Assembly: GCF_007431345.1 (NCBI RefSeq) | Contig: NZ_CP041730.1 | Coordinates: forward strand, 3,100,001-3,164,000 | Source: Chitinimonas arctica | GTDB taxonomy: Bacteria; Pseudomonadota; Gammaproteobacteria; Burkholderiales; Chitinimonadaceae | DNA: 64,000 nucleotides | Direction: 5' to 3' | Position numbers and translations under genes: made by a program | Notes under the pieces: model-generated | Database searches by the model: none | What the model saw: only the letters and a program-made list of their open reading frames with translations | Told to the model about the DNA's origin: nothing | Shown: piece by piece, positions 20,261-29,972 of the stretch | Position numbering within the stretch: position 1 is the stretch's first letter | How the letters are laid out: every line of letters begins with the position of its first letter

Positions 20261-22477
20261 TTAATGCTCATATCGATGCAACGCTTCCCGCACCGTATTG
20301 AGCACCTGAAGATCATCCCAAGGCTTGGCAATAAACCGATAAACCTCCCCCCGGTTGATGGCGTTGGAGAGCGTGGGCGCCGAGTTCTCCCCGGTAATCA
20401 GAATACGCATGGTGCGCGGATAAATATGCTTGATCCCGCCAAAGAAGCTGATGCCGTCCTCCCCCGGCATATGCTGGTCGCAGATCACCACGCCCACCTC
20501 CTGGCGGGCCAGGATCTCATAGGCCTGTGCGGCGTTGTCGGCGGTCAGCACGGTAATGCCCTCGCCGCGTAGCAGCCGTTCCATGCTGGCCAGCACCTGC
20601 GGTTCATCGTCGATCAGCAGCAGGGTACGGTGATAAGGGGCTTGGTCGCTCTCGGCCAGCTCCAATTGCGGCCTTTGCCGCAACATCTCGGCAATTTCGT
20701 TGGCTGGTAGCGGCTGGCTGAAATAGTAGCCCTGGATTTCATCGCAGCCCTCGGCCGTCAGCAGATGCAATTGGCCAATGGTTTCCACGCCTTCGGCGAT
20801 GGTGCGCAAGCCCAGGCTGTGCGCCATGCGGATAATGGTGGTGGTGATCGAATAGTCCTGCGGATCGCGCGTCACGCCCTGGATAAAGGAACGGTCGATC
20901 TTCAGCTTGTCGACCGGGAAGCGCTTCAGGTAACTGAGGTTGGAATAGCCCGTACCGAAGTCGTCGATCGCCAGGGAGACGCCGATTTCCTTTAGTTTAC
21001 GCATCCAGTTGATCGAGCTTTCCGGGTCGTCCATGGACAGGCTTTCGGTCAGTTCCAGTTCCAGATACTTGGCCTGTAGCTCGAAAGACTGCAGCACCTG
21101 CACCGCCAATTGGTCGATGCGCTGATGGGTGAACTGCGAGGCCGCCACATTGACGGCCACCGGCGCGATCGATAGACCCTGCTCCTGCCAACTTTTCAAC
21201 TGGCTGCAGGCGCTGTGCAGTACCCACTCGCCAATGGCCAGGATCAGCTGGCCTTCTTCCGCCACCGGAATAAAGCGCGATGGCGGCACCAGCCCCAGCT
21301 CGGGAGATTGCCAGCGTATCAAGGCTTCCAGGCCGATGATCTGGCCGCTGCGCAGCGAGACTTGCGGCTGGTAGTACAGCACGAATTCCTCGCGTTCCAG
21401 TGCGCGTTTCAATTGCCGCTCCAGTCCCAGGCTCTCGTCCAGGCGTGCCTGCATTTGGGCGGTGAAGAACTTGTAATTATTGCGGCCAGCCTCCTTGGCG
21501 CGATACATGGCGATATCGGCCCGTTTCAGCAGGTCGCCCGGCGTCTGGCCGTCCTGCGGGTAGATGCTGATTCCCACGCTGCAGGTGACGTTGTGTGGCT
21601 GGCCGGCCAACTGCATGGGTTGGCATAGCGACTCGACTACCCGGTGTGCCAGCTTGCTGACCGTGGATTCGTCGCTGATCCGGTCGATCAGCAGCACGAA
21701 TTCGTCGCCGCCCAGCCGGGCGACCGTATCGCATTGCCGCACGCAATCCTGCAGGCGCGCCGCCACCGCGCACAGCAACTGGTCGCCCGCGGCATGGCCC
21801 AGCAGGTCATTGATATGCTTGAATTTATCCAGATCGATAAACATGACCCCCAGGCGCACTTCATAACGCTCGGCCCGGCTGATCGCCTGGGTAAGCCGGT
21901 CATGGAGCAGTGAACGATTGGGCAGGCCGGTAAGCAGATCGTGGCTGGCCTGGTATTCCAGTGCTTCTTCGTGCATGCGCCGTTCGCTGATATCGCGTGC
22001 CACCAGCAGCACCGACTCGGCATTGTCGAACTGGATCGCCGTGCCGGTCACTTCGACATCCACTTGGCTGCCATCCATGCGCACCAGGCGCAGGTCCATG
22101 GGCGGGGTGGTGATCTTGTGCTTGATGGCGGCCTGTATCTGTTCGCCCACCTGCTGGCGGTAGGCTTCGCCGGCCCGTTCGATTACCGGGGTGCCCAGCA
22201 ATTGTTCCGCGCGTGCGCCCAATAAGCGCAGGGCCGCTTCGTTCAGGTAGACGATGCGGCCCTCGGTGTAGACCAGAATGGCTTCCGGCATCAGTTCCAC
22301 CACTTTGCGGGAGCGCGCTTCGCTATCTTCCAGGTAATTATTGAGTGTCTGCAGGCCTTGATTGGCTTGATACAGCTCCAGACTCTTCTGCTCCAGCAAG
22401 GATTCCGCCGCCTTGCGCGCGGCTTCCGAGCGGGCCAGTCTGCGGCTGAGTAGCTCGCAAGTCTGTTGGGCGTTCAT
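20261..22477 (-). CDS. PAS-GGDEF-EAL-receiver protein (c-di-GMP turnover)
   Basis: Cytoplasmic protein of 738 residues. It has an N-terminal coiled coil (1-50), a PAS domain (about 55-170), a GGDEF domain with intact GGDEF and an RxxD inhibitory site (RQCD) five residues earlier, an EAL domain with EALIRW, DDFGTGYSNLSYL and AEGVET, and a C-terminal receiver domain from about 615. The receiver has the acidic pair IDDEP and a likely phospho-acceptor D667 in VVICDQHMPG. A receiver at the C-terminus of a GGDEF-EAL protein is less usual than one at the front. Its ATG overlaps the stop of the H-NOX gene by four bases, so the two are translated together and H-NOX probably controls its activity. Confidence 0.94.
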   Translation of the reverse strand: MNAQQTCELLSRRLARSEAARKAAESLLEQKSLELYQANQGLQTLNNYLEDSEARSRKVVELMPEAILVYTEGRIVYLNEAALRLLGARAEQLLGTPVIERAGEAYRQQVGEQIQAAIKHKITTPPMDLRLVRMDGSQVDVEVTGTAIQFDNAESVLLVARDISERRMHEEALEYQASHDLLTGLPNRSLLHDRLTQAISRAERYEVRLGVMFIDLDKFKHINDLLGHAAGDQLLCAVAARLQDCVRQCDTVARLGGDEFVLLIDRISDESTVSKLAHRVVESLCQPMQLAGQPHNVTCSVGISIYPQDGQTPGDLLKRADIAMYRAKEAGRNNYKFFTAQMQARLDESLGLERQLKRALEREEFVLYYQPQVSLRSGQIIGLEALIRWQSPELGLVPPSRFIPVAEEGQLILAIGEWVLHSACSQLKSWQEQGLSIAPVAVNVAASQFTHQRIDQLAVQVLQSFELQAKYLELELTESLSMDDPESSINWMRKLKEIGVSLAIDDFGTGYSNLSYLKRFPVDKLKIDRSFIQGVTRDPQDYSITTTIIRMAHSLGLRTIAEGVETIGQLHLLTAEGCDEIQGYYFSQPLPANEIAEMLRQRPQLELAESDQAPYHRTLLLIDDEPQVLASMERLLRGEGITVLTADNAAQAYEILARQEVGVVICDQHMPGEDGISFFGGIKHIYPRTMRILITGENSAPTLSNAINRGEVYRFIAKPWDDLQVLNTVREALHRYEH

Positions 22478-23025
22478 CGCGGCTGCTGTACCAGATGGAA
22501 TTGCACGCGCTGCTCCGCGCCGTCGTCGGCAAGATCGACGCGCGATAAGGCGATGGACTCGCTGAAGTGGGCGATACAGCCTTGTATCAACCCTTCGGCC
22601 AGGTCGGCAAAGCCGCGCGGCGAGCTGTACAGCAGGGACAATTGGTCCGGCGCCGGTCGTTCGCAGAAAAAGGTGGGCAGTTCCGCTTCGGGATAAAGCT
22701 TGCGTACTTCGACGTGGATATGGTTTTCGATGTGGCCGAGGAATTCGAAGCTGCCGGAAGCAGACGTGAAAAAGCCAGGGTAGATCTGCGAAAAGCGTTG
22801 AAACAGATAAACGCCGAAGCCCCGCACCAGCGAGGCGGCCGGGGTGCCGGTGGCCTCGCTGAGCGCTACCACCAGGCGCACCAATTCGGCATGGTCGTAG
22901 GTACCCACCGCAGTGTAGGCGCCGTCGTTAGGGAGCGCCGCCGCCGTGATGATGCGGTCGGCCATTTCCATACCCAGCTGACTCTCGACCATTTCGAGGA
23001 ATTCGGTAAAAACGATACCTTTCAT
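22474..23025 (-). CDS. H-NOX (HNOB) haem-based NO/O2 sensor
   Basis: Soluble gas sensor of 183 residues. The proximal haem ligand is most likely H104 in HIHVEVRKLYP, and the propionate-binding YxSxR motif is Y133-S135-R137 (YSSPR). YPGFF and FEFL match the family core. In characterised bacteria, stand-alone H-NOX proteins bind NO and control a partner kinase or c-di-GMP enzyme encoded next door. Here the partner is the PAS-GGDEF-EAL-receiver protein, overlapping by ATGA. An AGGTAGG ribosome binding site precedes the ATG. Whether it binds O2 cannot be told from this reading. Confidence 0.93.
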   Translation of the reverse strand: MKGIVFTEFLEMVESQLGMEMADRIITAAALPNDGAYTAVGTYDHAELVRLVVALSEATGTPAASLVRGFGVYLFQRFSQIYPGFFTSASGSFEFLGHIENHIHVEVRKLYPEAELPTFFCERPAPDQLSLLYSSPRGFADLAEGLIQGCIAHFSESIALSRVDLADDGAEQRVQFHLVQQPR

Positions 23026-23112
23026 GATCGCCTACCTGCTGCGGGTGATAGATATTCAGTTTTAGACCGTAACCGTCGACTTGACTAGCCAGGGGGGCCG
23101 CCGGCAGGGGTG

Positions 23113-24225
<1,113 letters not shown>

Positions 24226-24237
24226 GGCAGAGATTCC

Positions 24238-25116
24238 TTAACCTTTGACTGCGCCGGCAGTAAGCCCGCGCACGAAATATTTACCACCGACCACATAGAC
24301 GAACAGGGTGGGCAGTGCCGCAATAATGGCCGCCGCCATGTCCACGTTGTATTGCTTCACCCCGGTACTGGTATTGACCAGGTTGTTCAGCGCCACCGTC
24401 ATCGGCTGCCCGTCGCCGGAAGAAAACACCACGCCGAACAGGAAATCGTTCCAGATCTGGGTGGTTTGCCAGATCAGGCAGACCATGATGGTGGGTATCG
24501 AAATGGGCAGCAGGATGCGGAAGAAGATGCGGAAGAAGCCGGCGCCGTCGATGCGGGCCGCCTTGACCAGTTCGCCCGGGACCGTCACATAGTAGTTGCG
24601 GAAAAACAGCGTGGTGAACTGCAGGCCGTAGATCACATGCACCAGGACCAGGCGGCCGGTGCTGTTTTCCAGTCCTAGCAAGGCCAGCACTTGCGCCATC
24701 GGCAGGATCACCACCTGGAAGGGCAGGAAGGTGCCGATCAGCAGGGCCATGAAGAACGCGTCCGAACCCTTGAAGCGCCACATCGACAGGATATAGCCGT
24801 TCAGGGCGCCCAGCAGGGTCGAGATCAGCACCGCCGGGATCATCATCTTCAAGCTATTGACGAAGTAGCCCTTCATGCCGCCGCATTCCACGCCGGTACA
24901 GGCGCTGCCCCAGGCCGTTCGCCAAGCGTCGAAGTTGAGCGAGCCGGGGAGCGACATCAGATTGCCGGCACGGATCTCGTCCAGGGTCTTGAGGCTGGTG
25001 CTGAGCATCACGTACAGCGGTGCCAGGTACCACACCGCCATCAGTACCAGGATGGTGTAAATCGCATAGCGGGCTGCCTTGGCGCCCGGGCTTTGTTGAT
25101 AGGCGAGTTTAGCCAC
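24238..25116 (-). CDS. gtsC: Sugar ABC transporter permease (second, MalG/GtsC type)
   Basis: Inner-membrane permease of 292 residues with about six helices. The cytoplasmic EAA loop that docks on the ATPase reads ELVKAARIDGAGFFRIFFRI, and a periplasmic stretch after the first helix contains two cysteines (CTGVECGG) in what may be a disulphide loop. Start is GTG with GGAGAG six bases upstream; the first eight bases overlap the end of the partner permease, so translation is coupled. Confidence 0.92.
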   Translation of the reverse strand: MAKLAYQQSPGAKAARYAIYTILVLMAVWYLAPLYVMLSTSLKTLDEIRAGNLMSLPGSLNFDAWRTAWGSACTGVECGGMKGYFVNSLKMMIPAVLISTLLGALNGYILSMWRFKGSDAFFMALLIGTFLPFQVVILPMAQVLALLGLENSTGRLVLVHVIYGLQFTTLFFRNYYVTVPGELVKAARIDGAGFFRIFFRILLPISIPTIMVCLIWQTTQIWNDFLFGVVFSSGDGQPMTVALNNLVNTSTGVKQYNVDMAAAIIAALPTLFVYVVGGKYFVRGLTAGAVKG

Positions 25117-26020
25117 GACGTTCTCTCCGCAGTTCGGAATACAGCAGCGGCATCACCACGGCCGTCGCGGTGAACAGCATCATCATGGCGCTGGCAGCGC
25201 CCAGGCCCAATTGGCCGCGGGTAAAGCCGTGCTGGTACATGAAGATGGACGGCAAGTCGGTGGCGAAGCCCGGTCCGCCGCCGGTCAGCGCCATGACCAG
25301 GTCGAAACTCTTCACCGCGATATGGGCCAGGATCATGAATACGCTGAGGAAGACCGGCCGTAGGCTGGGAATGATGATGCGGGTATAGATGGTGGGCAGC
25401 GAGGCGCCATCCATCTGGGCCGCCTTGATGATGCTGTCGTCGATGCCGCGCAGCCCGGCCAGGAACAAGGCCATGACGAAGCCGGACGATTGCCACACCC
25501 CGGCGATCACGACGGTGTAGATGGCGAAATCGGGATTGATGATCCAGTCGAAGGTCAGCTGGGTATAGCCCCAGTCATGCAGCATCTTCTCGATGCCCAG
25601 GCCGGGGTTGAGTATCCATTTCCAGGCGGTGCCGGTCACGATAAAGCTCAGCGCCATCGGATAGAGATAGAGCGTGCGCAGAAAGCCTTCGCCACGGATC
25701 TTCTGGTCGAGGAATACCGCCATCACCAGGCCGATGGCCAGGCTGACAAAGATAAACAGGCCGCCGAAAACCGCGAGGTTCTGCATGGACTGCCACCAGC
25801 GGTCATTGCCGAACAGTTCGATGTACTGCACCACACCGGCCCACTCGTAGCGGGGCATCAGCCGCGATTCGGTGAACGATAGCCAGGCGGTCCACGCGAT
25901 AAATCCGTAGAAGCCGATCAGGCAGGCGAGCGCCGTGGGGGCGATAACCAGGCGGGGCAGGATGATATCGGCCAGACGGCTGAAAGTAAGACCTGGCGCG
26001 CCTTGACGGGAAGCTGTCAT
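25109..26020 (-). CDS. gtsB: Sugar ABC transporter permease (first, MalF/GtsB type)
   Basis: Inner-membrane permease of 303 residues with six predicted helices. The EAA-like loop, DSIIKAAQMDGASLPTIYTR, follows GLRGID. It pairs with the overlapping second permease. AAGGAG lies five bases before the ATG. A stable hairpin separates it from the binding-protein gene upstream, a common way to make more binding protein than permease. Confidence 0.92.
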   Translation of the reverse strand: MTASRQGAPGLTFSRLADIILPRLVIAPTALACLIGFYGFIAWTAWLSFTESRLMPRYEWAGVVQYIELFGNDRWWQSMQNLAVFGGLFIFVSLAIGLVMAVFLDQKIRGEGFLRTLYLYPMALSFIVTGTAWKWILNPGLGIEKMLHDWGYTQLTFDWIINPDFAIYTVVIAGVWQSSGFVMALFLAGLRGIDDSIIKAAQMDGASLPTIYTRIIIPSLRPVFLSVFMILAHIAVKSFDLVMALTGGGPGFATDLPSIFMYQHGFTRGQLGLGAASAMMMLFTATAVVMPLLYSELRRERRG

Positions 26021-26057
26021 GGCGACTCCTTATGAGAAAGGGGAACACAAACTTAGG

Positions 26058-26085
26058 CTCCGGTACCCATATTGGCGTACCGGAG
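26058..26085 (-). repeat. Hairpin between binding-protein and permease genes
   Basis: CTCCGGTAC at 26058-26066 pairs perfectly with GTACCGGAG at 26077-26085 around a ten-base loop, between gtsA and gtsB. It lacks a T-run on the coding strand, so it is more likely an mRNA stabiliser or partial attenuator than a full terminator. A second GC-rich dyad (26094-26107) lies next to it. Confidence 0.6.
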
Positions 26086-26128
26086 GTTCACTCCTCGCGG
26101 GCGCGAGCGTTTTTTACTGCTTTTTTAA

Positions 26129-27370
26129 CTACTTTTTCTTGGCGGCGACCAATAGCTTGGCGACGGCGTCCTGGCTGCTCATGTTCGAGTTCATAAAGCT
26201 GGAGATCAGATCCTGCACCGCGCCCTGGGCAGCCGACGGCATGGCCATGCCATGGGCGAAGGAGGGCAGCAGGCTGCCGGCCTTGTTGGTGGCGACGAAA
26301 TCGGCCGACGACTTCTTGGCGCAGTCGTCGAACTTGCTCATGTCCGCGCCCAGGCGCACCGGGATGGAGCCCTTGTTCAGGTTGAACACCTGCTGGAAGG
26401 CCGGCGACAGCACGGTCGAAGCGAAATCGTTGGTGGCCTTCAGATCCTTGTTCTTCTGGGCGAAGACGATAAAGGAATCGATATTGAAGGTGTAGGCCTT
26501 GTCGGTACCGGGCGCGGCCACGCACAGGTAATCCTTGCCCGGGGTCTTGCCGGCGGCGGTGAATTCGCCCTTGGCCCAGTCGCCCATGAACTGCATGCCG
26601 GCCTTGCCGTTGATCACCATGGCGGTAGCCAGGTTCCAGTCGCGGCCCGGCATGTCCTTGTCCATATGCTTGCGCACCATGCGCAGCGTCTCGAAGGTCT
26701 TCAGGGTGGTGGGGCTGTTCAGCGCCGCCGCATCCAGTTGCACGAAGGCCTTCTTGTAGAAGTCGGCGCCGCCTATGCCCAGGGCCACCGATTCGAACAC
26801 GGTGGCATCCTGCCAAGGCTGGCCGCCATGGGCCACGGCGATCATGCCGGCCTTCTCGATCTTGGTGGCGGCTTCGTCGAACTCGGCCCAGCTGGTCGGT
26901 ACCTTGGCGCCGGCCTTCTTGAATACTTCCGGATTGACCCACATCCAGTTCACGCGATGCACATTGACCGGCACGGCCACGTAATGATTCTTGTACTTCA
27001 TGGTGCTGGCCACTACCGGCGGCAGGATGCTGTCCCACTTTTCCGCCGTGGCGACCGCATCGAGCGTAGCCAGCACGCCTTCGCCGCCCCACTCTTGAAT
27101 GGATGGGCCCTTGACCTGCGCCGCCGTCGGCGGATTACCGGACACCACGCGGGTCTTCAGCACGGTCATGGCATTGTCGCCTGCCCCGCCGGCCACCGCG
27201 AAATCCTTCCAGGTATGGCCCTTGGCCGACATCATCTTCTTCAGCTCGGCGACCGATTTGGCTTCGCCGCCGGAGGTCCACCAGTGCAGTACTTCTACTT
27301 CACCGGCTACGGCATTCAGGGAAAAAACGCAGGCGACTGCCAGCGCCAGGGTCAGGCGACTCGATTGCAT
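26129..27370 (-). CDS. gtsA: Sugar ABC transporter substrate-binding protein (GtsA type)
   Basis: Periplasmic binding protein of 413 residues with a signal peptide (about 1-22, ending NAVAG). EVEVLHWWTSGGEAKSV near the N-terminus and VPVNVHRVNWMWVN are characteristic of the glucose/mannose-binding cluster of family 1 sugar-binding proteins. It is the first gene of the importer operon; TAGGAG lies nine bases before the ATG. Upstream are four 11-bp direct repeats and a -10 box. Glucose or mannose is the likely ligand, inferred from family and from the isomerase/kinase genes nearby. Confidence 0.9.
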   Translation of the reverse strand: MQSSRLTLALAVACVFSLNAVAGEVEVLHWWTSGGEAKSVAELKKMMSAKGHTWKDFAVAGGAGDNAMTVLKTRVVSGNPPTAAQVKGPSIQEWGGEGVLATLDAVATAEKWDSILPPVVASTMKYKNHYVAVPVNVHRVNWMWVNPEVFKKAGAKVPTSWAEFDEAATKIEKAGMIAVAHGGQPWQDATVFESVALGIGGADFYKKAFVQLDAAALNSPTTLKTFETLRMVRKHMDKDMPGRDWNLATAMVINGKAGMQFMGDWAKGEFTAAGKTPGKDYLCVAAPGTDKAYTFNIDSFIVFAQKNKDLKATNDFASTVLSPAFQQVFNLNKGSIPVRLGADMSKFDDCAKKSSADFVATNKAGSLLPSFAHGMAMPSAAQGAVQDLISSFMNSNMSSQDAVAKLLVAAKKK

Positions 27371-27426
27371 CTGTCTCGCTCCTAGTTGGAATAATCGCCA
27401 CCAAGCTCAGCTATGCGGCTGGGCGG

Positions 27427-27482
27427 AATATAAACACGTGTGTAAGTTTTGTGAAGGTTTTCTGTAAGTTTTCAGTAAGTTT
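27427..27482 (-). promoter_or_regulatory. Four tandem 11-bp repeats plus -10 box upstream of gtsABCD
   Basis: On the plus strand TGTGTAAGTTT, TGTGAAGGTTT, TCTGTAAGTTT and TCAGTAAGTTT follow each other without gaps (27439-27482). On the minus strand, in the direction of gtsA, they end seven bases before a TATATT -10 box (27432-27427), with no good -35 box. Direct repeats with an 11-bp period in place of a -35 are the usual operator of OmpR/PhoB-family activators, and such a regulator is encoded at 32209-32880. Confidence 0.75.
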
Positions 27483-27674
27483 CGATGTTGCAAAGCAGCA
27501 GGAGCAAAGGGCAAATCACGCCAGTATCGGTATCGGCGTCGTTCGCCGGGAGTATGTGCGGGCGCACAAAACCAGCAAGGGCGTGGAGAACGCGAAAGAT
27601 GGGCCGACTTTCTTGCAAGACGGTTTGCAGATACCCGTGGCGTGCGGCCTATGCACTGTTTGGAGAGATGAACC
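27483..27674. other. Remaining intergenic region between gtsA and the LRR gene
   Basis: This is the rest of the 304-base divergent region. Apart from a GGAGAG ribosome binding site just before the LRR gene I see no recognisable promoter, repeat or coding frame. Confidence 0.4.
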
Positions 27675-28502
27675 ATGATGCGCTCGAATGCCTATACGCT
27701 TACCCGCAGCACGCCCCATGCGATAATCGATTCAACGAAATTGCAGGGCGTTTGGCAATCGATCGCGCGGCTGAGGGCGCATGATCCGACCTTCCGCCAA
27801 GTTGTTCTGACCGATCTGTACCTCGGCTACCAGGAAGCGCGGGAACTGGCCGTCGTGCTGGCGGGCAATCGATATGTGACCAGGCTTGACCTCTCCTGCA
27901 ACAAGATTGGTCCCAGCGGTGTGCAATGCTTGGCGCCGGCGCTGGCGAGCATGAAGATGCTGTTCGACCTGGATTTGAGCGACAACGAGTTGGGCGACCA
28001 AGGGACGTTCGAATTGGTCTCCCAGCTGAAAGGACACTTCTGCCTGCATAGGCTCAATTTATCGCGTAACTTTATCGGCAGCGCCGGCGCACGAGCGCTG
28101 TCCGACATGATCGCGCAGGACAGTCCGCTGGATACATTCATCGCCAGCAATAATCGAATCGGCGGCGACGGGGCGCTCGCCTTGGCCGAGGCGCTGGCCA
28201 AAAATGAGCACCTTTGCAGCCTCGATCTTTCCAAGAACGAGATCGATTCCCCGGCCGCCGCCGCCTTTGCCGCCGCAGTGGGCAATCGCGGCAAGCACAG
28301 TCTCGTCATACTGGATTTGTCCGACAACCGCATCGATGACGGTGGCGCCCTGATGCTGGTCGAAGCCACGGCCATAAACCCTTGGTTTTCCTACCTGAAC
28401 CTGGGGGGCAACCGTATCGGCCGGGAAGGCTTCGAGAACATCGCCGCTTGGCTGGATCAAAATAAGGAAGTCTGTCTCGTGCTGGAACTGGGCCGGGGGT
28501 GA
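27675..28502 (+). CDS. Leucine-rich repeat protein, ribonuclease-inhibitor type
   Basis: A 275-residue protein built of about seven LRR units of roughly 28 residues, with pattern LxxLDLSxNxIGxxGAxALAxAL (for example RLDLSCNKIGPSG, FDLDLSDNELGDQG, CSLDLSKNEIDSP, LVILDLSDNRIDDGG). Such repeats form a curved protein-binding scaffold. No signal peptide, enzyme domain or membrane helix is visible, so it is probably cytoplasmic or exported by an unclassified route. The N-terminal cap (residues 20-80) resembles that of the second LRR protein at 58240-59373, so they are paralogues. GGAGAG precedes the paired ATG codons. Function unknown. Confidence 0.85.
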   Translation: MMRSNAYTLTRSTPHAIIDSTKLQGVWQSIARLRAHDPTFRQVVLTDLYLGYQEARELAVVLAGNRYVTRLDLSCNKIGPSGVQCLAPALASMKMLFDLDLSDNELGDQGTFELVSQLKGHFCLHRLNLSRNFIGSAGARALSDMIAQDSPLDTFIASNNRIGGDGALALAEALAKNEHLCSLDLSKNEIDSPAAAAFAAAVGNRGKHSLVILDLSDNRIDDGGALMLVEATAINPWFSYLNLGGNRIGREGFENIAAWLDQNKEVCLVLELGRG

Positions 28503-28564
28503 ACGTCAAGACAGTAGCGCGCATTCAAAATGTGCTGCGGAAACCCTGCTAAACCCTGCCGGAC

Positions 28565-29971
28565 CTAAGGGCTCAGCCGAAAACGCACGGTAACCGTCAG
28601 CCCATGCGGGGAGGTGTCGGTCAGCACGACCTGCGCCTGATGATGGCGGGCGATTTCCTGCACGATGGCCAGGCCCAGGCCGCAGCCCTTGCCTTGGCCT
28701 TCCATGCGGCCGCGATAGAAGCGCTCGAACACGCGCTGGGCTTCTTCGGCCGGAATACCCGGACCATTGTCGCGCACTTCGATCACGGCGCTGTCGCCGC
28801 TATCCAGGATGCGTATGCCGATCTCGCTGCCGGCCGGGCAATACTGGATTGCATTATCGATCAGATTGCCCAGCAGCTCGCGCAGCAGCGCGTCGTGACC
28901 GGCGATCAGCAATTGCGGCGGCGCTTCGTCCAGGCCCAGGTCGATACCGCTGGCCAGGGCGCGCGGTACGGCGTCCATGCTGACTTCGCGCGCCAGCCGG
29001 ACCAGATCGACCGGCGCCAATGCCAAGGCGGCATCGGGTTCGGCTCGGGCCAGTGCCAGCAGTTGGTTGACCAGGCGGATCGCCCGCGCCACGCTGGTTT
29101 CGATCTGGACCAGTCGCTGCGTCAACGCACCGCGGTCTGGCACGGCTTCGCTCAGTTCCGCTCGGGTCAGCTCGGTCTGCGACTTCAGGCCGGCCAGCGG
29201 CGTGCGCAACTGATGGGCGGCATCGGCGATAAAACGCCGCTGACCCGCCACCTGGGTGTTGACCTCGCCCAGCAGGGTGTTGATGGCCGATGTCAGCGCC
29301 CTGACCTCGGCCGGCGCATTCTCCACCTTTAGCGGCGCCAGATCGCGCGGCGAGCGGTTTTCCACCAGCCGGCGCAGGTGCCGAAGGGGAGATAGGCCTC
29401 GGCTGATGCCGGCCCAGACCAATACGCTGGTCAAAATCATCAGCATCGACAGGGGCAGGACGGTATCGATAAAGATATCGCGTGCCAGCTGGGTGCGCAG
29501 GGCGGTGCTCTTGGCCACCTGCACCAACATGGTCTGCGGTCGTTCATCCGTCCCCACCCGCAGGTAGAGCGCGGCCAGCCTGACCGATTTGCCGCGCAGG
29601 ATGCCGTCGTAGAAATAAGGGTGGCCGAATTGCCGCGCCAGATCGCTCGGAGTAGCCGGCAGGTCCTTCTCGCCCAGGATAAAGGCGCCCGGCGGGGTGC
29701 TCACCATATAGTAGAGGCGGTCGCTCGGGTCTTCTTCCAGGATCTCGCGCGCGGCCCGGGGGAAGTCGATATAGAGCCCATCGCCCAGCGGCTTGACCTG
29801 GCGGGCGAGGGCTCGGCTCGATTCGGCCAGGCTACGGTCTATCACCTCGTTGGCGTAGCGCAGCGCCACCGAGTAGGACACGAAGGCGGCCGCCAGCCAT
29901 AGCACCAGTTGCGGCAGTAGCAGCCAGATCAACAACTGGCGGCGTAGCGATAATTTGCGCGGCGCCGCCAA
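28565..29971 (-). CDS. Two-component sensor histidine kinase, TctE-like
   Basis: Inner-membrane kinase of 468 residues: helix 1 at about 12-33, a periplasmic domain of the TctE/2CSK_N kind, helix 2 near 170-190, HAMP, phospho-acceptor H in ADAAHQLRTPLAGL, and ATP-binding boxes NLIDNAIQYC, DNGPGIP and GCGLGLAIVQEIA. It starts at TTG 29971, one base after the kinase stop; AGGAG lies inside the end of that gene six bases upstream. It closes an operon that opens with its likely partner response regulator, with two sugar enzymes in between. Confidence 0.92.
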   Translation of the reverse strand: MAAPRKLSLRRQLLIWLLLPQLVLWLAAAFVSYSVALRYANEVIDRSLAESSRALARQVKPLGDGLYIDFPRAAREILEEDPSDRLYYMVSTPPGAFILGEKDLPATPSDLARQFGHPYFYDGILRGKSVRLAALYLRVGTDERPQTMLVQVAKSTALRTQLARDIFIDTVLPLSMLMILTSVLVWAGISRGLSPLRHLRRLVENRSPRDLAPLKVENAPAEVRALTSAINTLLGEVNTQVAGQRRFIADAAHQLRTPLAGLKSQTELTRAELSEAVPDRGALTQRLVQIETSVARAIRLVNQLLALARAEPDAALALAPVDLVRLAREVSMDAVPRALASGIDLGLDEAPPQLLIAGHDALLRELLGNLIDNAIQYCPAGSEIGIRILDSGDSAVIEVRDNGPGIPAEEAQRVFERFYRGRMEGQGKGCGLGLAIVQEIARHHQAQVVLTDTSPHGLTVTVRFRLSP

Positions 29972-29972
29972 C

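Noticed and set aside
26252..27385. 377-codon open frame opposite gtsA
   Set aside because: Antisense to a well-supported binding protein with signal peptide; translation has no recognisable features.
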